DNA of 64,000 nt. Origin: Thalassospira lucentensis. Lineage in GTDB: Bacteria; Pseudomonadota; Alphaproteobacteria; Rhodospirillales; Thalassospiraceae. This document shows, piece after piece, positions 35,174 through 45,821 of the stretch. Every line of letters starts with the position of its first letter. The stretch's first letter is position 1. The notes under the pieces are model-generated. The model searched no databases. It saw only the letters and a program-made list of their open reading frames with translations, and was not told where the DNA came from. The stretch is from NCBI RefSeq assembly GCF_011806425.1, contig NZ_JAATOV010000001.1:868001-932000 (forward strand). The letters are read 5' to 3'. The translations under genes and the position numbers were made by a program.

Positions 35174-35506
35174 TTAGTCTTTCGGGCGTGATGCCTTTTC
35201 GGCGATGCCGGAAATACCTTGGCGTTCGGCCAGAATGTCCCAAACGTCTTGCGGTTTTACGCCCTGATCGGCCCAAAGCACCATCAGGTGATACAGCAGA
35301 TCAGCACTTTCGGATGCGACCTTATCGGGCGTTTCGGCCAGGGCGGCGATGACGGTTTCAACACCCTCCTCGCCAACTTTCTGGGCGATTTTCGGCGTGC
35401 CTTTGGCAAACAGCTTGGCGGTATAGCTGGTGGATGGATCCGCACCCTTGCGGTCGGCCACGGTCGCGTAAAGCGCATCAAGCATGTGTTTTGATTGATC
35501 GGTCAT
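35174..35506 (-). CDS. hisE: Phosphoribosyl-ATP pyrophosphatase
   Basis: HisE removes pyrophosphate from phosphoribosyl-ATP in the second step of histidine synthesis. The 110-residue protein has the MazG-like helices, with KVGEEGVETVIAALAE and the ESADLLYHLMVLWADQGV acidic metal-binding stretch. The start is 9 bases after the hisF stop, so they are one operon. It ends the his gene group. Confidence 0.95.
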   Translation of the reverse strand: MTDQSKHMLDALYATVADRKGADPSTSYTAKLFAKGTPKIAQKVGEEGVETVIAALAETPDKVASESADLLYHLMVLWADQGVKPQDVWDILAERQGISGIAEKASRPKD

Positions 35507-35515
35507 GATCGGCCC

Positions 35516-36277
35516 TTATTCCTCGCGCACGGGGATTCCCGCGGCCTTCATGTGGTCTTTGACTTCACGGATGCGGTAGGTGCCAAAATGGAAGATCGAT
35601 GCGGCCAAAACCGCCGATGCGTGGGCGTCACGCACGCCTTCGACCATGTGATCAAGGGTTCCGACCCCGCCCGATGCAATGACGGGCACATGGACACTGT
35701 CGGCAATGGTTTTGGTCAGCGGGATGTTAAAGCCCGACTGCGTCCCATCGCGGTCCATCGAGGTGACAAGAAGCTCACCCGCGCCATATTCAACCATTTG
35801 TTTTGCAAACGAAACGGCATCAATCCCGGTCGGTTCGCGCCCGCCATGGGTAAAGATTTCAAATTTATCCGGCCCGGTTGATTTGGCATCAATGGAAACG
35901 ACAATGCATTGCGATCCGAACTTGCGCGCGGCTTCGCGCACGAAATCGGGGTTTTTGACCGCCGCGGTATTGATTGAAACCTTGTCCGCGCCGGCAAGCA
36001 GCAATTTACGGATATCTTCAAGGGTACGTACCCCACCCCCCACGGTTACCGGCATAAAGCAGGCTTCTGCGGTGCGGGCGACCACATCAAAGATGGTGTC
36101 GCGGTTGTCGCTGGATGCGGTGATATCAAGGAAACACAGCTCATCCGCGCCCTCGGCATCGTAGATGCGCGCCTGTTCGACCGGATCACCAGCATCAATC
36201 AGATCAACGAAATTCACCCCTTTGACGACGCGGCCGTCCTTGACGTCAAGACAGGGAATGACACGGGTTTTGAGCAT
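35516..36277 (-). CDS. hisF: Imidazole glycerol phosphate synthase cyclase subunit
   Basis: HisF is the cyclase half of imidazole glycerol phosphate synthase. It takes ammonia from HisH to turn PRFAR into IGP and AICAR. The 253-residue (beta/alpha)8 barrel has the catalytic Asp11 ([19 protein letters not shown]), the phosphate loops GGGVRT and GGVGTLD, and the second catalytic Asp in VVSIDAKS. I chose the ATG at 36277 behind AGGAAA; the longer frame to 36295 adds six residues. It lies 22 bases downstream of hisA and 9 upstream of hisE. Confidence 0.95.
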   Translation of the reverse strand: MLKTRVIPCLDVKDGRVVKGVNFVDLIDAGDPVEQARIYDAEGADELCFLDITASSDNRDTIFDVVARTAEACFMPVTVGGGVRTLEDIRKLLLAGADKVSINTAAVKNPDFVREAARKFGSQCIVVSIDAKSTGPDKFEIFTHGGREPTGIDAVSFAKQMVEYGAGELLVTSMDRDGTQSGFNIPLTKTIADSVHVPVIASGGVGTLDHMVEGVRDAHASAVLAASIFHFGTYRIREVKDHMKAAGIPVREE

Positions 36278-36299
36278 GGTCGGTTTCCTGTTCAAAGCG

Positions 36300-37028
36300 T
36301 TAGGACAATGCCGCGATGGCAGCAGTCAGATCAATGCGGCCATCATAAAGGGCGCGCCCGGAAATCGCGCCATCAATACCCGCATCGGTGTGGGCCTTGA
36401 CCGCGATCAGATCGTCAAGCGACGATACCCCGCCCGATACAATCACCGGGGTCGAGATTTCAGATGCCAGGGCCACGGTGGATTCAATGTTTGGACCCCC
36501 CATCGCACCATCACGATCAATGTCGGTAAAGATGATGGCGGCAACACCGCAATCTTCGAACTTTTTGGCCAATTCAAGGGCGGTGACTTCGGATGTTTCG
36601 GCCCAACCTTCGACCGCGACATAGCCATCACGCGCATCAATGCCGACCGCAACCCGGCCCGGCCATTTCGCACAGGCCTGTTTGACAAAGTCGGGATCGC
36701 GAAGGGCGACTGTGCCCAGAATGACGCGGGTAATGCCCTTATTGAGCCAGTAATCAACCGTATCCATGGTGCGAATACCGCCGCCAAGCTGGGTCTGGGC
36801 TTTGCCGTCGACTGCGGCCAGAATGGAATCAACCGCCGCCCCATTGACCGGTTCACCAGCAAAGGCCCCGTTCAGGTCAACAATATGAACCCAGTGGCAG
36901 CCAGCAGCGACAAATTCACCAGCCTGTGCGCCGGGATCGTTGTTAAACACGGTGGCCTTGTCCATGTCGCCGCGCAAAAGGCGAACGCAGGCACCGTCTT
37001 TGAGGTCGATTGCGGGATAAAGATTCAC
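36300..37028 (-). CDS. hisA: Phosphoribosylformimino-5-aminoimidazole carboxamide ribotide isomerase
   Basis: HisA isomerises ProFAR to PRFAR. The 242-residue barrel starts [12 protein letters not shown] at a GTG (37028), with catalytic Asp8. The second Asp lies in FTDIDRDG, and GGGIRT and SGGVSS bind phosphate. The GTGA overlaps the TGA of the upstream GNAT gene by 4 bases, which fixes the start; the longer open frame to 37115 is shadow. It is placed between an acetyltransferase gene and hisF. Confidence 0.95.
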   Translation of the reverse strand: MNLYPAIDLKDGACVRLLRGDMDKATVFNNDPGAQAGEFVAAGCHWVHIVDLNGAFAGEPVNGAAVDSILAAVDGKAQTQLGGGIRTMDTVDYWLNKGITRVILGTVALRDPDFVKQACAKWPGRVAVGIDARDGYVAVEGWAETSEVTALELAKKFEDCGVAAIIFTDIDRDGAMGGPNIESTVALASEISTPVIVSGGVSSLDDLIAVKAHTDAGIDGAISGRALYDGRIDLTAAIAALS

Positions 37029-37579
37029 GAGTCCATGTCCTGTATTTTTTTGGTGTAGTAGTAGCCTTCGACCATTTTGCCGTCGATCATCGCGTAATAG
37101 GGATTGATTCCCCAACGGACATAACCCAGCCCATTATACAATGCGATGGCCGCTTCTTGCGTTTCGCGAAGGTCTAGTTTCAGCACGCTATAGCCCGCTT
37201 CACGGGCGAAATATTCAATCGACCGCACGATCGCCTTGCCGTTGCCGCGTCCACGTGCCCAAGGGGCAACGAAGTGGCTGCTAATTTGGGCGGAATGGCG
37301 TTGTGCTTCGAGGTTGGCAGGCGTTTCAAGCAATTGCGCCGCCCCGGAAATCACGCCATCGACGCGCGATACAAACAAATGCCGACCGGGCATTAACAAA
37401 ACCCCGCGCCAGTATTTTTCCATTTCCGGACGGTCCGGCGCGTTGAGCCAGCCAAAACCGCCGCCTTCGACGATTGCCTGGGTGCAGGCATCGACAATGT
37501 CAGACAGATCGCCGGCTGAAAGCTCGGTCACGTGTTCGGCAATGACGCCGGGATGAATGATATCGCTTGGTGCGGTCAT
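37025..37579 (-). CDS. GNAT acetyltransferase within the his operon
   Basis: This 184-residue GNAT protein has the acetyl-CoA site [14 protein letters not shown] (the R/Q-x-x-G-x-G/A pattern at GRGNGK) and the late [23 protein letters not shown]. The ATG (37579) overlaps the hisH stop by 4 bases (ATGA), and the stop overlaps the hisA start by 4, so translation is coupled on both sides. A role on histidine-pathway intermediates, on HisH/HisF, or in an unrelated reaction cannot be told from sequence. Its insertion between hisH and hisA is unusual, but similar arrangements may exist in relatives. Confidence 0.88.
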   Translation of the reverse strand: MTAPSDIIHPGVIAEHVTELSAGDLSDIVDACTQAIVEGGGFGWLNAPDRPEMEKYWRGVLLMPGRHLFVSRVDGVISGAAQLLETPANLEAQRHSAQISSHFVAPWARGRGNGKAIVRSIEYFAREAGYSVLKLDLRETQEAAIALYNGLGYVRWGINPYYAMIDGKMVEGYYYTKKIQDMDS

Positions 37580-38226
37580 GGTTTCCATCCAAGGAAGTTA
37601 CCAATGATGGTAAGTCCGGTTTTCTGGCTTTTTTCCGGGTGGAACTGAGTACCGACCATGTTATCGCGTCCGATCATGGCGGTCAGTTCGCCGCCATAGG
37701 ATACCGACGCCAAACGTTGATCGGCATTTTCCACATGCATGTGATAGCTGTGCACGAAATAGGTGTGATCGCCATCTGAAATGCCGTTCAGGACGGGGTG
37801 TGATTTACCGGCCTTATCGAGCACCAGCTCGTTCCAGCCCATATGCGGGATTTTAAGCGACGGGTCACTTGGCTCAATTGCGACCACTTCGCCCTTGATC
37901 CAATCAAGTCCGTCGGTGGTGACAAATTCGCGCCCGACCGACGACATTAATTGCATGCCGACACAGATGCCAAAGAACGGCTTTCCGCCCTTAATCACCT
38001 GTTCGGTCAGCACGTCAACCATGCCGGTAACACCATCAAGCCCAGCACGGCAATCGGCATAGGCCCCAACACCGGGAAGCACGATATGGCTGGCATTGCG
38101 GACTTTTTCGGGATCATCGGTAACAATGATATTGTCGGAAAATCCGGTTTCACGCGCGGCGCGTTCAAACGCCTTGGCCGCAGAGCGCAGATTGCCCGAA
38201 CCGTAATCAATAATCGCAACACTCAT
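37576..38226 (-). CDS. hisH: Imidazole glycerol phosphate synthase glutaminase subunit
   Basis: HisH is the class I glutamine amidotransferase that supplies ammonia to HisF. The 216-residue protein begins [15 protein letters not shown]. The nucleophile Cys88 lies in GICVGMQL, and the His-Glu pair in [10 protein letters not shown]. The ATG overlaps the stop of the DUF2628 gene (ATGA). The open frame to 38397 is shadow. It is followed by the GNAT gene with another 4-base overlap. Confidence 0.96.
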   Translation of the reverse strand: MSVAIIDYGSGNLRSAAKAFERAARETGFSDNIIVTDDPEKVRNASHIVLPGVGAYADCRAGLDGVTGMVDVLTEQVIKGGKPFFGICVGMQLMSSVGREFVTTDGLDWIKGEVVAIEPSDPSLKIPHMGWNELVLDKAGKSHPVLNGISDGDHTYFVHSYHMHVENADQRLASVSYGGELTAMIGRDNMVGTQFHPEKSQKTGLTIIGNFLGWKP

Positions 38227-38690
38227 GGGTAGGATGGGCTCCCGATTGAGGGGGTGGAGACAACATTTGGCGCGGGTACAGGGTACGCCGCAGGAACGGA
38301 TGCCACGGGGCCGGATGGGGCAGATCGCAGATTGGCAAAACAACGATATTCCGCGTCCGAAACATTCTTTCCGGCAACAATATCGACCATTTTCCAACCT
38401 TTGGCCGCCAATTTGCGGCGCCGAAGGTCATTGCCGATTAGGCCAACACCAATCCCGGTCAACAATGCCAAGGCAAAATCCATTTCCGGGCCGCCATTCA
38501 GCAATGAAACCAAAAGACCAGAGACCGCCGAAACCGCGACGATGGCAACAAAGCCAAGCCAAAGCCGATGATACAGGGCCCACACACCCGTCAGCAAAAA
38601 GGCCCAAAAATTGAAACCTTCGCGGATCAGGACGGCATTTTCCATCGGGTCGGCGTCGCCGGGATGGATATGGACTGTATAAACCTGCAT
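38223..38690 (-). CDS. DUF2628 membrane protein in the his operon
   Basis: This 155-residue protein has a short hydrophilic start ending in the DUF2628-type [21 protein letters not shown], then two or three membrane helices (about residues 30-55, 58-75 and 75-95). A short soluble region ([20 protein letters not shown]) and a Pro/Val/Ser-rich C-terminal tail follow. The family is of unknown role. It lies 88 bases downstream of hisB, and its stop overlaps the hisH start. The position between hisB and hisH suggests that it travels with the operon, but whether it acts in histidine synthesis is unknown. Confidence 0.8.
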   Translation of the reverse strand: MQVYTVHIHPGDADPMENAVLIREGFNFWAFLLTGVWALYHRLWLGFVAIVAVSAVSGLLVSLLNGGPEMDFALALLTGIGVGLIGNDLRRRKLAAKGWKMVDIVAGKNVSDAEYRCFANLRSAPSGPVASVPAAYPVPAPNVVSTPSIGSPSYP

Positions 38691-38778
38691 CGAAAACCGA
38701 TTTTCTGGTCGTGCCGGGGGTAAAAGGCCCCGGCAATGTTCCGATCTTTAGCGGATCACATCAGATCATAGCAAAGGA

Positions 38779-39378
38779 TCAAAGCGATCCGCCAAGAACA
38801 CCCTTGGTCGACGGAATGGCATCGGATTTGCGCGGATCAATTTCGATCGCCGTGCGCAGGGACCGTGCCAGCGCCTTATAAGCGCTTTCGACGATATGGT
38901 GGTTGTTCTCGCCATAGAGGTTCTCGACATGCAGCGTGATGCCGCCAGCCTGGGCAAAGCCCTGGAACCATTCGCGGAACAGCTCGGTATCCATGTCGCC
39001 GATCTTGTCGCGGTTAAAGTTCACATTCCAAATCAGATACGGGCGGCTTGAAATATCAAGGGCCACACGGGTCAGGGCTTCGTCCATCGGCAAAAGGCAG
39101 CTGCCATATCGGTTGATGCCCTTTTTGTCGCCAAGCGCCTTGGCAAAGGCTTCGCCGATTGCGATCCCCGCATCTTCGGTGGTGTGATGGAAATCAATAT
39201 GCAGGTCGCCCTTGGCCCGGACTTTAAGGTCCATCAGGCTGTGGCGCGAAAGCTGTTCGAGCATGTGATCAAGGAAGCCAACGCCGGTTTCGACGTCATA
39301 AACGCCGGTCCCGTCAAGGTTCAGTTCAACCGAGATCTGAGTTTCGTTTGTATTACGCTCAACGCGGGCCTTGCGCAT
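38779..39378 (-). CDS. hisB: Imidazoleglycerol-phosphate dehydratase
   Basis: HisB dehydrates imidazole glycerol phosphate to imidazole acetol phosphate. The 199-residue protein is the monofunctional type, without the phosphatase domain. Its metal-binding motifs [12 protein letters not shown] and [16 protein letters not shown] are in place. I chose the ATG at 39378 (MRKARVERN) behind GGAG; the frame to 39444 is a longer alternative. It is the first gene of the leftward operon hisB-DUF2628-hisH-GNAT-hisA-hisF-hisE. Confidence 0.95.
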   Translation of the reverse strand: MRKARVERNTNETQISVELNLDGTGVYDVETGVGFLDHMLEQLSRHSLMDLKVRAKGDLHIDFHHTTEDAGIAIGEAFAKALGDKKGINRYGSCLLPMDEALTRVALDISSRPYLIWNVNFNRDKIGDMDTELFREWFQGFAQAGGITLHVENLYGENNHHIVESAYKALARSLRTAIEIDPRKSDAIPSTKGVLGGSL

Positions 39379-39542
39379 GCAAAGCTCCTTTCCTGCAGAT
39401 AGGGATGCATATGTTGGGACGTATTTAGCAACAAAGTCGCGCAAATACCAGTTTAACCGGCCAAGTAATGGCGGTTAAATCCATGAAAACAGTACCTGCG
39501 GTCCTTCAAGCATCCAATGCCCGTCTACAAATTTTGGCAAAA

Positions 39543-41273
39543 TCAGACAAAATCGAACTTATCGACGTCAAACAAGCCGCGATCCGTCATTTTAAGGTGC
39601 GGGATGACCGGAAGGGCCAGGAACGCGACCTGAAGGAACGGTTCGGGCAGCACACAGCCCAAATCCTTGGCCGCAGCGCGCAGGGTAATCAGGTCTTTTT
39701 CGACCGCCTCAAAGGGCTCCGTGCTCATGAGGCCGGCAACCGGCAAAGCCAGTTCCGCCGTGACGGTGCCGCCATCGGCAACCGCAAAGCCGCCGCCCAT
39801 TTCAATCAGGCGATTGACCGCAGCAGCCATATCGGCGTCATTGGCGCCAACCACGGTGATGTTGTGGCTGTCATGGCCGACCGAGGAAGCAATTGCACCG
39901 CGTTTCAGGCCAAAACCGCGGACGAAGCTTCTGCCGATATTGCCGTTGATGCCGTGTCGTTCGACGACGGCAACTTTGATCACGTCGTTATCAAGATCGG
40001 GTTTGAGGCCATTATCACCAATTTCGAGGGTCGCTTCGTCGCGGAAGGTCAGGATCAGGCCCGGTTTGACCTTAATCACCGGGGTTTGGTTTTGGCCCGG
40101 TTTGGGATCACAGGCAAAGGCCGCCGCATCAACCGGGGTGGCCTTCATGGATGACAAGCCGACCGGGGCGATGGTTTTGCGCCCCGCAAACAAATCGTTG
40201 GTGACGTGACGGCCTGCCGCAATCACGTCGACCACGTTACAGGTCTCAAGATCATCCAAAATCGCGATATCCGCACGCCAGCCCGGTCCGATCAGGCCAC
40301 GATCACGCAGGCCAAAAATACGGGCTGCAGAATGCGATGCGGCGCGATAAGCATGATGGATCGGGCAATTGCGGGCTTTAAGGTGGCCAATTAGGCGTTC
40401 GACCAAGCTATCAAGGTGGCCTTCTTCGCCGATATCAAGCGGGTTGCGGTCATCGGTACACAGGGCCACGAAGCTTGAACTGTTTTCGTCCAAGATTTCA
40501 GCCAGTGCTTCAAGGTCCTTGGAAACCGATCCTTCGCGGATCAGGATCGCCATGCCCTTGGCAAGTTTTTCGCGTGCTTCCTCGGCCGAGGTGGCTTCGT
40601 GGTCGGTGCGAATGCCCGCGGCCATATACCCGTTCAGATCAAGGCCGCGGACCAGCGGCGCATGGCCATCAATATGCCCATTCTGGAATGCTTCGAGCTT
40701 TGCCATGATGCCCGGATCGAGGTTCAGCACGCCGGGATAGTTCATCATTTCCGCCAGACCAACGACCTTGGGATGGTCGCGGAACGGCAACAGGTCTTCG
40801 ATTTCAAGCCGCGCACCGGCGGTTTCGAAGGCGGTGGCCGGAACGCAGGATGACAGGTTCACCCGGATGTCCATGATGCTTTGGTCAGAACATTCGAGGA
40901 AATATTTAATGCCATCAGCACCCAGCACATTGGCGATTTCGTGCGGATCACACAGCACCGTTGTCACCCCATGGGGCAGCACACAGCGATCAAACTCAAG
41001 CGGGGTGACAAGCGAACTTTCGATATGAAGGTGGGTATCGATAAAGCCCGGCACGGCGAATTTGCCGGTGCAATCCATTTCGGTATCCCCGTGATAGGTA
41101 TCATGGGTGCCGACAATGCGGTCGCCGACAATGGCGATGTCGGTCACAGTGACCTTGCCGGTGATGACATCAAGCAACCCGATATTGCGCAGAACCAGAT
41201 CCGCCTTGATTTTGCCCTGCCCGGCGAGAATGCATTTGCCAAGATGGGTTTGGGAAAGATCGGTGCTGCTCAT
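39543..41273 (-). CDS. ade: Adenine deaminase
   Basis: Ade converts adenine to hypoxanthine for purine salvage. The 576-residue amidohydrolase has the metal site GFIDTHLHIESS, the CDPHEIANVLG motif, a later HGHIDGHAPLVRG-like block, and the C-terminal beta domain with SSVGHDSHNITVVG. Length and motifs match the family. It is divergent from hslV. A related amidohydrolase of other substrate is a minor alternative. Confidence 0.92.
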   Translation of the reverse strand: MSSTDLSQTHLGKCILAGQGKIKADLVLRNIGLLDVITGKVTVTDIAIVGDRIVGTHDTYHGDTEMDCTGKFAVPGFIDTHLHIESSLVTPLEFDRCVLPHGVTTVLCDPHEIANVLGADGIKYFLECSDQSIMDIRVNLSSCVPATAFETAGARLEIEDLLPFRDHPKVVGLAEMMNYPGVLNLDPGIMAKLEAFQNGHIDGHAPLVRGLDLNGYMAAGIRTDHEATSAEEAREKLAKGMAILIREGSVSKDLEALAEILDENSSSFVALCTDDRNPLDIGEEGHLDSLVERLIGHLKARNCPIHHAYRAASHSAARIFGLRDRGLIGPGWRADIAILDDLETCNVVDVIAAGRHVTNDLFAGRKTIAPVGLSSMKATPVDAAAFACDPKPGQNQTPVIKVKPGLILTFRDEATLEIGDNGLKPDLDNDVIKVAVVERHGINGNIGRSFVRGFGLKRGAIASSVGHDSHNITVVGANDADMAAAVNRLIEMGGGFAVADGGTVTAELALPVAGLMSTEPFEAVEKDLITLRAAAKDLGCVLPEPFLQVAFLALPVIPHLKMTDRGLFDVDKFDFV

Positions 41274-41513
41274 GCGGGTTGGTCCTGTGTTTTTTGAAAT
41301 TTTTGATGCCTAAAGGGTAAAGCAATCGTAGCGGATGTGCTTTGAATTTTTTGGGCATGGCTGCATTGAAACAGTGTTGCGGGCTTTTAGGTACCGACAT
41401 GTTGGGTCTGACTTTGGCTTTGTATTGGGCCGTAATGGGCCATCTGCCCTTGACCGGGGCGTCTGCCGTGCTAACTCTTGACCGAAGCATACGATGACAT
41501 TCAAGGATAATTC

Positions 41514-42068
41514 ATGAGCGAACAACAAAGCTGGCATGGCACAACGATCTTGTCTGTGCGCAAGGGTAATGAGGTCGTGGTGGCTGGTGACGGTCAGGTA
41601 TCGCTGGGCCAAACCGTGATTAAGGGCAATGCGCGCAAAGTCCGCCGGATCGGTCAAAAGGGCGACATCATTGTTGGTTTTGCCGGGGCAACGGCGGATG
41701 CGTTTACCTTGCTTGAGCGTCTTGAAGCCAAGCTGGATCGTCATCCTGGGCAAACCATGCGCGCCTGTGTCGAACTGGCCAAAGATTGGCGGACAGATCG
41801 CTATTTGCGTAAGCTTGAAGCCATGATGGCGGTTGCCGATAAGGACATTTCGTTGGTTTTGACCGGTCAAGGGGACGTTTTGGAACCCGAAGACGGGATT
41901 ATCGCTATCGGATCAGGCGGCAATTATGCATTGTCTGCCGCACGGGCCTTGGTTGACACGGATTTGAGCGCCGAAGAAATCGCCCGCAAGGCAATGAAAA
42001 TTGCCGGTGATATTTGCGTTTACACCAATGGCAGTGTCACGCTTGAGAAAATCGAGGATGCGAAATAA
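41514..42068 (+). CDS. hslV: HslV peptidase subunit of HslVU
   Basis: HslV is the threonine protease of the HslVU (ClpQY) complex. The 184-residue precursor carries the self-processed sequence [11 protein letters not shown], in which Thr10 would be the nucleophile after removal of the propeptide. The [22 protein letters not shown] block is characteristic. AAGGA precedes the ATG. It is followed by hslU in the same direction. Confidence 0.97.
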   Translation: MSEQQSWHGTTILSVRKGNEVVVAGDGQVSLGQTVIKGNARKVRRIGQKGDIIVGFAGATADAFTLLERLEAKLDRHPGQTMRACVELAKDWRTDRYLRKLEAMMAVADKDISLVLTGQGDVLEPEDGIIAIGSGGNYALSAARALVDTDLSAEEIARKAMKIAGDICVYTNGSVTLEKIEDAK

Positions 42069-42129
42069 TCAGGGTGCCGTTTCGGGCCTTGACCATGCAT
42101 CCGTCGCAATAACAACACGGAACACCAAA

Positions 42130-43440
42130 ATGACCCAGAATTACAGCCCGCGCGAAACGGTTTCCGAACTGGATCGCCACATTATTGGCCAGAAAGAAGC
42201 CAAGCGCGCCGTCGCCGTTGCGATGCGGAACCGCTGGCGCCGTCAGCAGCTTGACGACACCATGCGCAATGAAGTTCTGCCCAAAAACATCCTGATGATC
42301 GGTCCGACCGGGGTGGGTAAAACCGAGATCGCGCGCCGTTTGGCCAAGCTTTCTGATGCGCCGTTCATCAAGATCGAAGCCACCAAATTCACCGAAGTTG
42401 GGTATGTCGGGCGCGATGTCGAACAGATTGTGCGTGATCTGGTCGAAGTTTCCATCGATCTGACCCGCGAAGCCATGCGCAAAAGTGTGCGTGCCAAAGC
42501 TGAAATGCAGGCCGAGGAACGTATTCTTGATGGGCTGGTTGGCGAGAACGCATCGGCCGATACCCGCCAGAAATTCCGCAAGATGCTGCGCGAAGGCGAG
42601 TTGCAGGATAAAGAAATCGAAATCGATGTTCAGGAAAGCAGTTCCGCATCGATGCCGACCATCGATATCCCGGGCATGCCGGGTGCGCAGATGGGCATGA
42701 TGAACCTGAACGACATGTTTGGTAAGGCGTTTGGCAATAACACCAAACCCAAACGCATGACCGTTGCCGAGGCGTTTGAACGTCTGATCGATGAAGAAGG
42801 TGACAAGCTTCTTGATAATGACAAAGTCACCGCCGAGGCGATTGAAAATGTCGAACAGAACGGCATCGTGTTCCTCGACGAGATCGACAAAATCACCGCC
42901 CGTGCAGAGCGCGGTGGCGATGTATCGCGTGAAGGTGTGCAGCGTGATTTGCTGCCGCTGATCGAAGGAACGAACGTTTCGACCAAGCACGGGACGGTCA
43001 AAACCGACCATATCCTGTTCATTTGCTCGGGCGCGTTCCACTTGGCAAAGCCATCTGATCTGTTGCCGGAACTTCAGGGCCGTTTGCCGATCCGGGTTGA
43101 GCTTAAAGCCCTGACCGAAGGCGATTTCCGCCGCATCCTGCTGGAACCGGAAGCATCCCTGATCAAGCAATATGTTGCGTTGATGAAGACCGAGAATGTC
43201 ACGCTGGACTTTAGCGACGACGCGATTGACGAAATCGCCCGTATTTCGGCGATTGTGAACGAAACGGTCGAAAATATCGGCGCGCGTCGCCTGCATACGG
43301 TGCTGGAAAAGCTGCTTGATGAGATCAGCTTCACCGCGACGGACCGCGCGGGCGAGACGTTTAAAGTCGACGGTGCCTATGTCCGTGAACAGGTCGAAGA
43401 ACTGTCCAAGGATACCGATCTTTCGAAGTTTATTCTGTAA
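42130..43440 (+). CDS. hslU: HslU ATPase subunit of HslVU
   Basis: HslU unfolds substrates and feeds them to HslV. The 436-residue AAA+ protein has Walker A GPTGVGKT (residues 58-65), the GYVGRD pore motif, the inserted I domain, Walker B FLDEIDKI, and a C-terminal sensor 2 domain ending DLSKFIL, the peptide that activates HslV. The start at 42130 gives the usual [18 protein letters not shown]; the longer frame is shadow. It is cotranscribed with hslV, and a terminator follows. Confidence 0.97.
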   Translation: MTQNYSPRETVSELDRHIIGQKEAKRAVAVAMRNRWRRQQLDDTMRNEVLPKNILMIGPTGVGKTEIARRLAKLSDAPFIKIEATKFTEVGYVGRDVEQIVRDLVEVSIDLTREAMRKSVRAKAEMQAEERILDGLVGENASADTRQKFRKMLREGELQDKEIEIDVQESSSASMPTIDIPGMPGAQMGMMNLNDMFGKAFGNNTKPKRMTVAEAFERLIDEEGDKLLDNDKVTAEAIENVEQNGIVFLDEIDKITARAERGGDVSREGVQRDLLPLIEGTNVSTKHGTVKTDHILFICSGAFHLAKPSDLLPELQGRLPIRVELKALTEGDFRRILLEPEASLIKQYVALMKTENVTLDFSDDAIDEIARISAIVNETVENIGARRLHTVLEKLLDEISFTATDRAGETFKVDGAYVREQVEELSKDTDLSKFIL

Positions 43441-43471
43441 TCGAAACGATCAAAACATTCGACTATCGCAC

Positions 43472-43502
43472 AAAGGCCAGCATTTCGGTGCTGGCCTTTT
43501 TT
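43472..43502 (+). terminator. Terminator after hslU
   Basis: AAAGGCCAGCA pairs with TGCTGGCCTTT around a 6-base loop, with a T run. It also suits the convergent kinase gene. Confidence 0.88.
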
Positions 43503-43584
43503 ATTTGGATATATGTTTTGATAAATCAGCATTTTGTCGCGGATTGTTTACGGATCGCTTCATCCACGACGAAGCAAAAAAGTT

Positions 43585-44994
43585 TTAGGCGGAATGCAAT
43601 TTGCGCACATTGTCGTCGGCCTTGGCGGGCAAATAGACCGTAAAGACCGAGCCGACGCCCTGTTCGCTGTCGATCTGCATCGTGCCGCGGTGGCGTTGGA
43701 CCAAGTGCTTTACGATGGCAAGGCCAAGCCCCGTACCGCCAACCGCGCGGGATCGTGCGGTATCGACCCGGTAAAACCGTTCGGTCAGGCGGGGCAGATG
43801 TTCGCGGGCAATGCCGTCTGAATGGTCGCGGATGGCAACGGCCATGACACGATCATGGCGGAACCGGGCCAAGGCACCGGGAGCGTTTTTCGCCAAGCTG
43901 ATTGATACTTCGACATTGCTGTCGGCATGGCCGTATTTGATGGCGTTTTCAACCAGATTGACAAAGACCTGTGTCAGTTCTTTTTCGTCACCGACCATTT
44001 GCGCGTTTTCAAGATCCTGATCAACGCGGATTTTCATGCCCTTGGCGTCGGCCTTCATCGCAAGGGTTTCGGCCACTTTTCCAATGATTTTACCAACGTC
44101 GCAATCCTCGGACGGCGGGGTATGTTCGTTAAGTTCAATCCGGGCAAGTGACAGCAAATCTTCGATCAGGTGCTGCATGCGCTGACCCTGATCGCGCATG
44201 ACGGGCAGAAACTGTGCGAGTGCGTCCGGGTCGTCTTTTGCCGGTCCTTCGAGGGTTTCGATAAAGCCCAGCAGAACCGAAAGTGGTGTCCGCAATTCAT
44301 GGCCGGCATCGGTTGCGAAATCGGCGCGCATTTGTTCGAGTTTGCGAAGTTCGGTCAGGTCCGAGAAGCTAAGCACAAAGTTCCGGTCACCGGTTGCCGC
44401 AGGCAGGCGTGCAGTCAGCACGTCAAAATGACGGTGCGCGTCACTGGCTAGGATAAATTCGGCATGTTTCATGGTTTCGCGTTCGTTGGCGACATCATCA
44501 AACGCATCCAAAAGGATGGGGTCACGGATGAACCGGGTTAAGTCCCGCCCGGTTTCCAGACTGTGAAACAGTCCCTTGGCGGCCTGATTAAACCCAGTGA
44601 CAACCCGGTGCTGGTTCACCATCACCACCGGATTTGGCAGGTGATCGAGGATTTCGGCATCGGTGCTGGTTTGGGTTTCCAAATCGGCGATACGTTCGCG
44701 AAACGCGGTGGCGATCTGCGTGTACAGGGACGACAGTTCAGACGCAGCACCAAATGAAAGATGTTGCGGCGGTGTGCCGGAAAATTGGTCGCGAAGATCG
44801 GTCGCATAGCGCGCAACCCGGCGCAAATCGCCAAAATAAATGCGCAGTATCGCAGCAATGCCCAACCAGGAAAGCGTCGCTGCGATCATCGCAGTGCCCC
44901 AGCCAAGCTTCTCCATCGCCGCAAGGACGACAAAGACAATGCCCGCTGGAAAGGCAACAGCCAAAGCTGTCATTAACAATTGGCGAAAGCCCAA
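43585..44994 (-). CDS. PhoR-like sensor histidine kinase
   Basis: The 469-residue protein has two N-terminal membrane helices (about 7-27 and 34-53), a PAS-like region (about 110-215, LDHLPNPVVMVNQHRVVTGFN) and a HisKA domain with His232 in DAGHELRTPL. The ATPase domain carries the N box NLVENAIKYG, a D/G1-type box (DHSDGI instead of the usual DxGxGI) and G2 GGTGLGLAIVKH. This layout matches PhoR, the phosphate-limitation kinase. No response regulator or pst-phoU genes adjoin it, so the partner and stimulus are inferred from type only. Confidence 0.85.
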   Translation of the reverse strand: MGFRQLLMTALAVAFPAGIVFVVLAAMEKLGWGTAMIAATLSWLGIAAILRIYFGDLRRVARYATDLRDQFSGTPPQHLSFGAASELSSLYTQIATAFRERIADLETQTSTDAEILDHLPNPVVMVNQHRVVTGFNQAAKGLFHSLETGRDLTRFIRDPILLDAFDDVANERETMKHAEFILASDAHRHFDVLTARLPAATGDRNFVLSFSDLTELRKLEQMRADFATDAGHELRTPLSVLLGFIETLEGPAKDDPDALAQFLPVMRDQGQRMQHLIEDLLSLARIELNEHTPPSEDCDVGKIIGKVAETLAMKADAKGMKIRVDQDLENAQMVGDEKELTQVFVNLVENAIKYGHADSNVEVSISLAKNAPGALARFRHDRVMAVAIRDHSDGIAREHLPRLTERFYRVDTARSRAVGGTGLGLAIVKHLVQRHRGTMQIDSEQGVGSVFTVYLPAKADDNVRKLHSA

Positions 44995-45126
44995 TTGATG
45001 CTCCTGTTCAGGTGGTATCGCGATCTTGTCCGATACGAAGGTCTAAAGTGGACCTAAAATGGTTACGCGTGCGTAAAGATCAAATAAAAGTTTGATGACA
45101 GTTTTCAAGACGCTGGCGCGATTGAA

Positions 45127-45164
45127 AAAATCCGTCTGCGGCCTTTATCGGGCCACAGACGGAT
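45127..45164 (-). terminator. Terminator after the nitroreductase-type gene
   Basis: ATCCGTCTG-GGCC pairs with GGCC-CAGACGGAT with one mismatch. Leftward it is followed by TTTTTT, 76 bases past the rutE-like stop. Confidence 0.75.
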
Positions 45165-45239
45165 CATATCACATAGACACCGTTTTCGTGTCTTTATCAG
45201 ATGCCTTTTGCGGGCGAATTTACAAGCGTGGCAAAGGGC

Positions 45240-45821
45240 CTAGAGAATTTCGGCACCCTGATCAAAGGTCAGGCGTGGGCTGCGTTCAAACAGGGTCGAT
45301 GCGTCGCCATAGCCGATATTGATCAAAAAGTTGCTTTTGAGCGGGGTGTTGGCGAAAAATTCCGCATCGAGTTTTTCGTTGTCAAAGCCAGACATCGCCC
45401 CGCAATCAAGACCAAGTCCGCGCAAAGCCAGAATGAAATAACCAGCCTGCAGCGTTCCATTGCGAAACGCGGTTGTTTTGATCGCGTCTGCATTTCCGGC
45501 AAACCAAGACCGGGCATCTGCATGGGGAAACAGATCAGGCAGTTTTTCGTAAAATTCCATGTCATGGGCCACAATCGCGGTGACAGGCGCTGTCATGGTT
45601 TTTTTCACATTGCCTTCTGCCAGGAAGGGTTTGAGCCGTTCTTTGGCGTCTGGTGATTTGACGAACGTTACGCGCATTGGCTCGCAATTGGCGCTGGTTG
45701 GGCCCATTACGGTCAAATCCCAAGCCTTTTTAAGAAGGCTGGTATCAACATCCCGGTCCAGCCAGTCGTTGTAGGTGCGTGCATTGTTAAACAAAAGATC
45801 AAACGCATCAGAATTAAGCAT
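45240..45821 (-). CDS. rutE: Nitroreductase-family malonic semialdehyde reductase
   Basis: The 193-residue protein matches the RutE/YdfG-type branch of the nitroreductase fold. Its motifs are [20 protein letters not shown] at the start, [12 protein letters not shown] for FMN binding, the central [16 protein letters not shown], and [16 protein letters not shown]. RutE reduces malonic semialdehyde to 3-hydroxypropionate in pyrimidine breakdown. No rut operon is present here, so a related NAD(P)H reductase function is equally possible. Confidence 0.85.
   Translation of the reverse strand: MLNSDAFDLLFNNARTYNDWLDRDVDTSLLKKAWDLTVMGPTSANCEPMRVTFVKSPDAKERLKPFLAEGNVKKTMTAPVTAIVAHDMEFYEKLPDLFPHADARSWFAGNADAIKTTAFRNGTLQAGYFILALRGLGLDCGAMSGFDNEKLDAEFFANTPLKSNFLINIGYGDASTLFERSPRLTFDQGAEIL

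Noticed and set aside
39468..40154. 228-residue frame opposite ade
   Set aside because: It is the antisense shadow of the adenine deaminase gene and its codon use follows the opposite strand.
42037..43296. 419-residue frame opposite hslU
   Set aside because: A long shadow caused by GC-rich codon bias. hslU on the plus strand is unmistakable.
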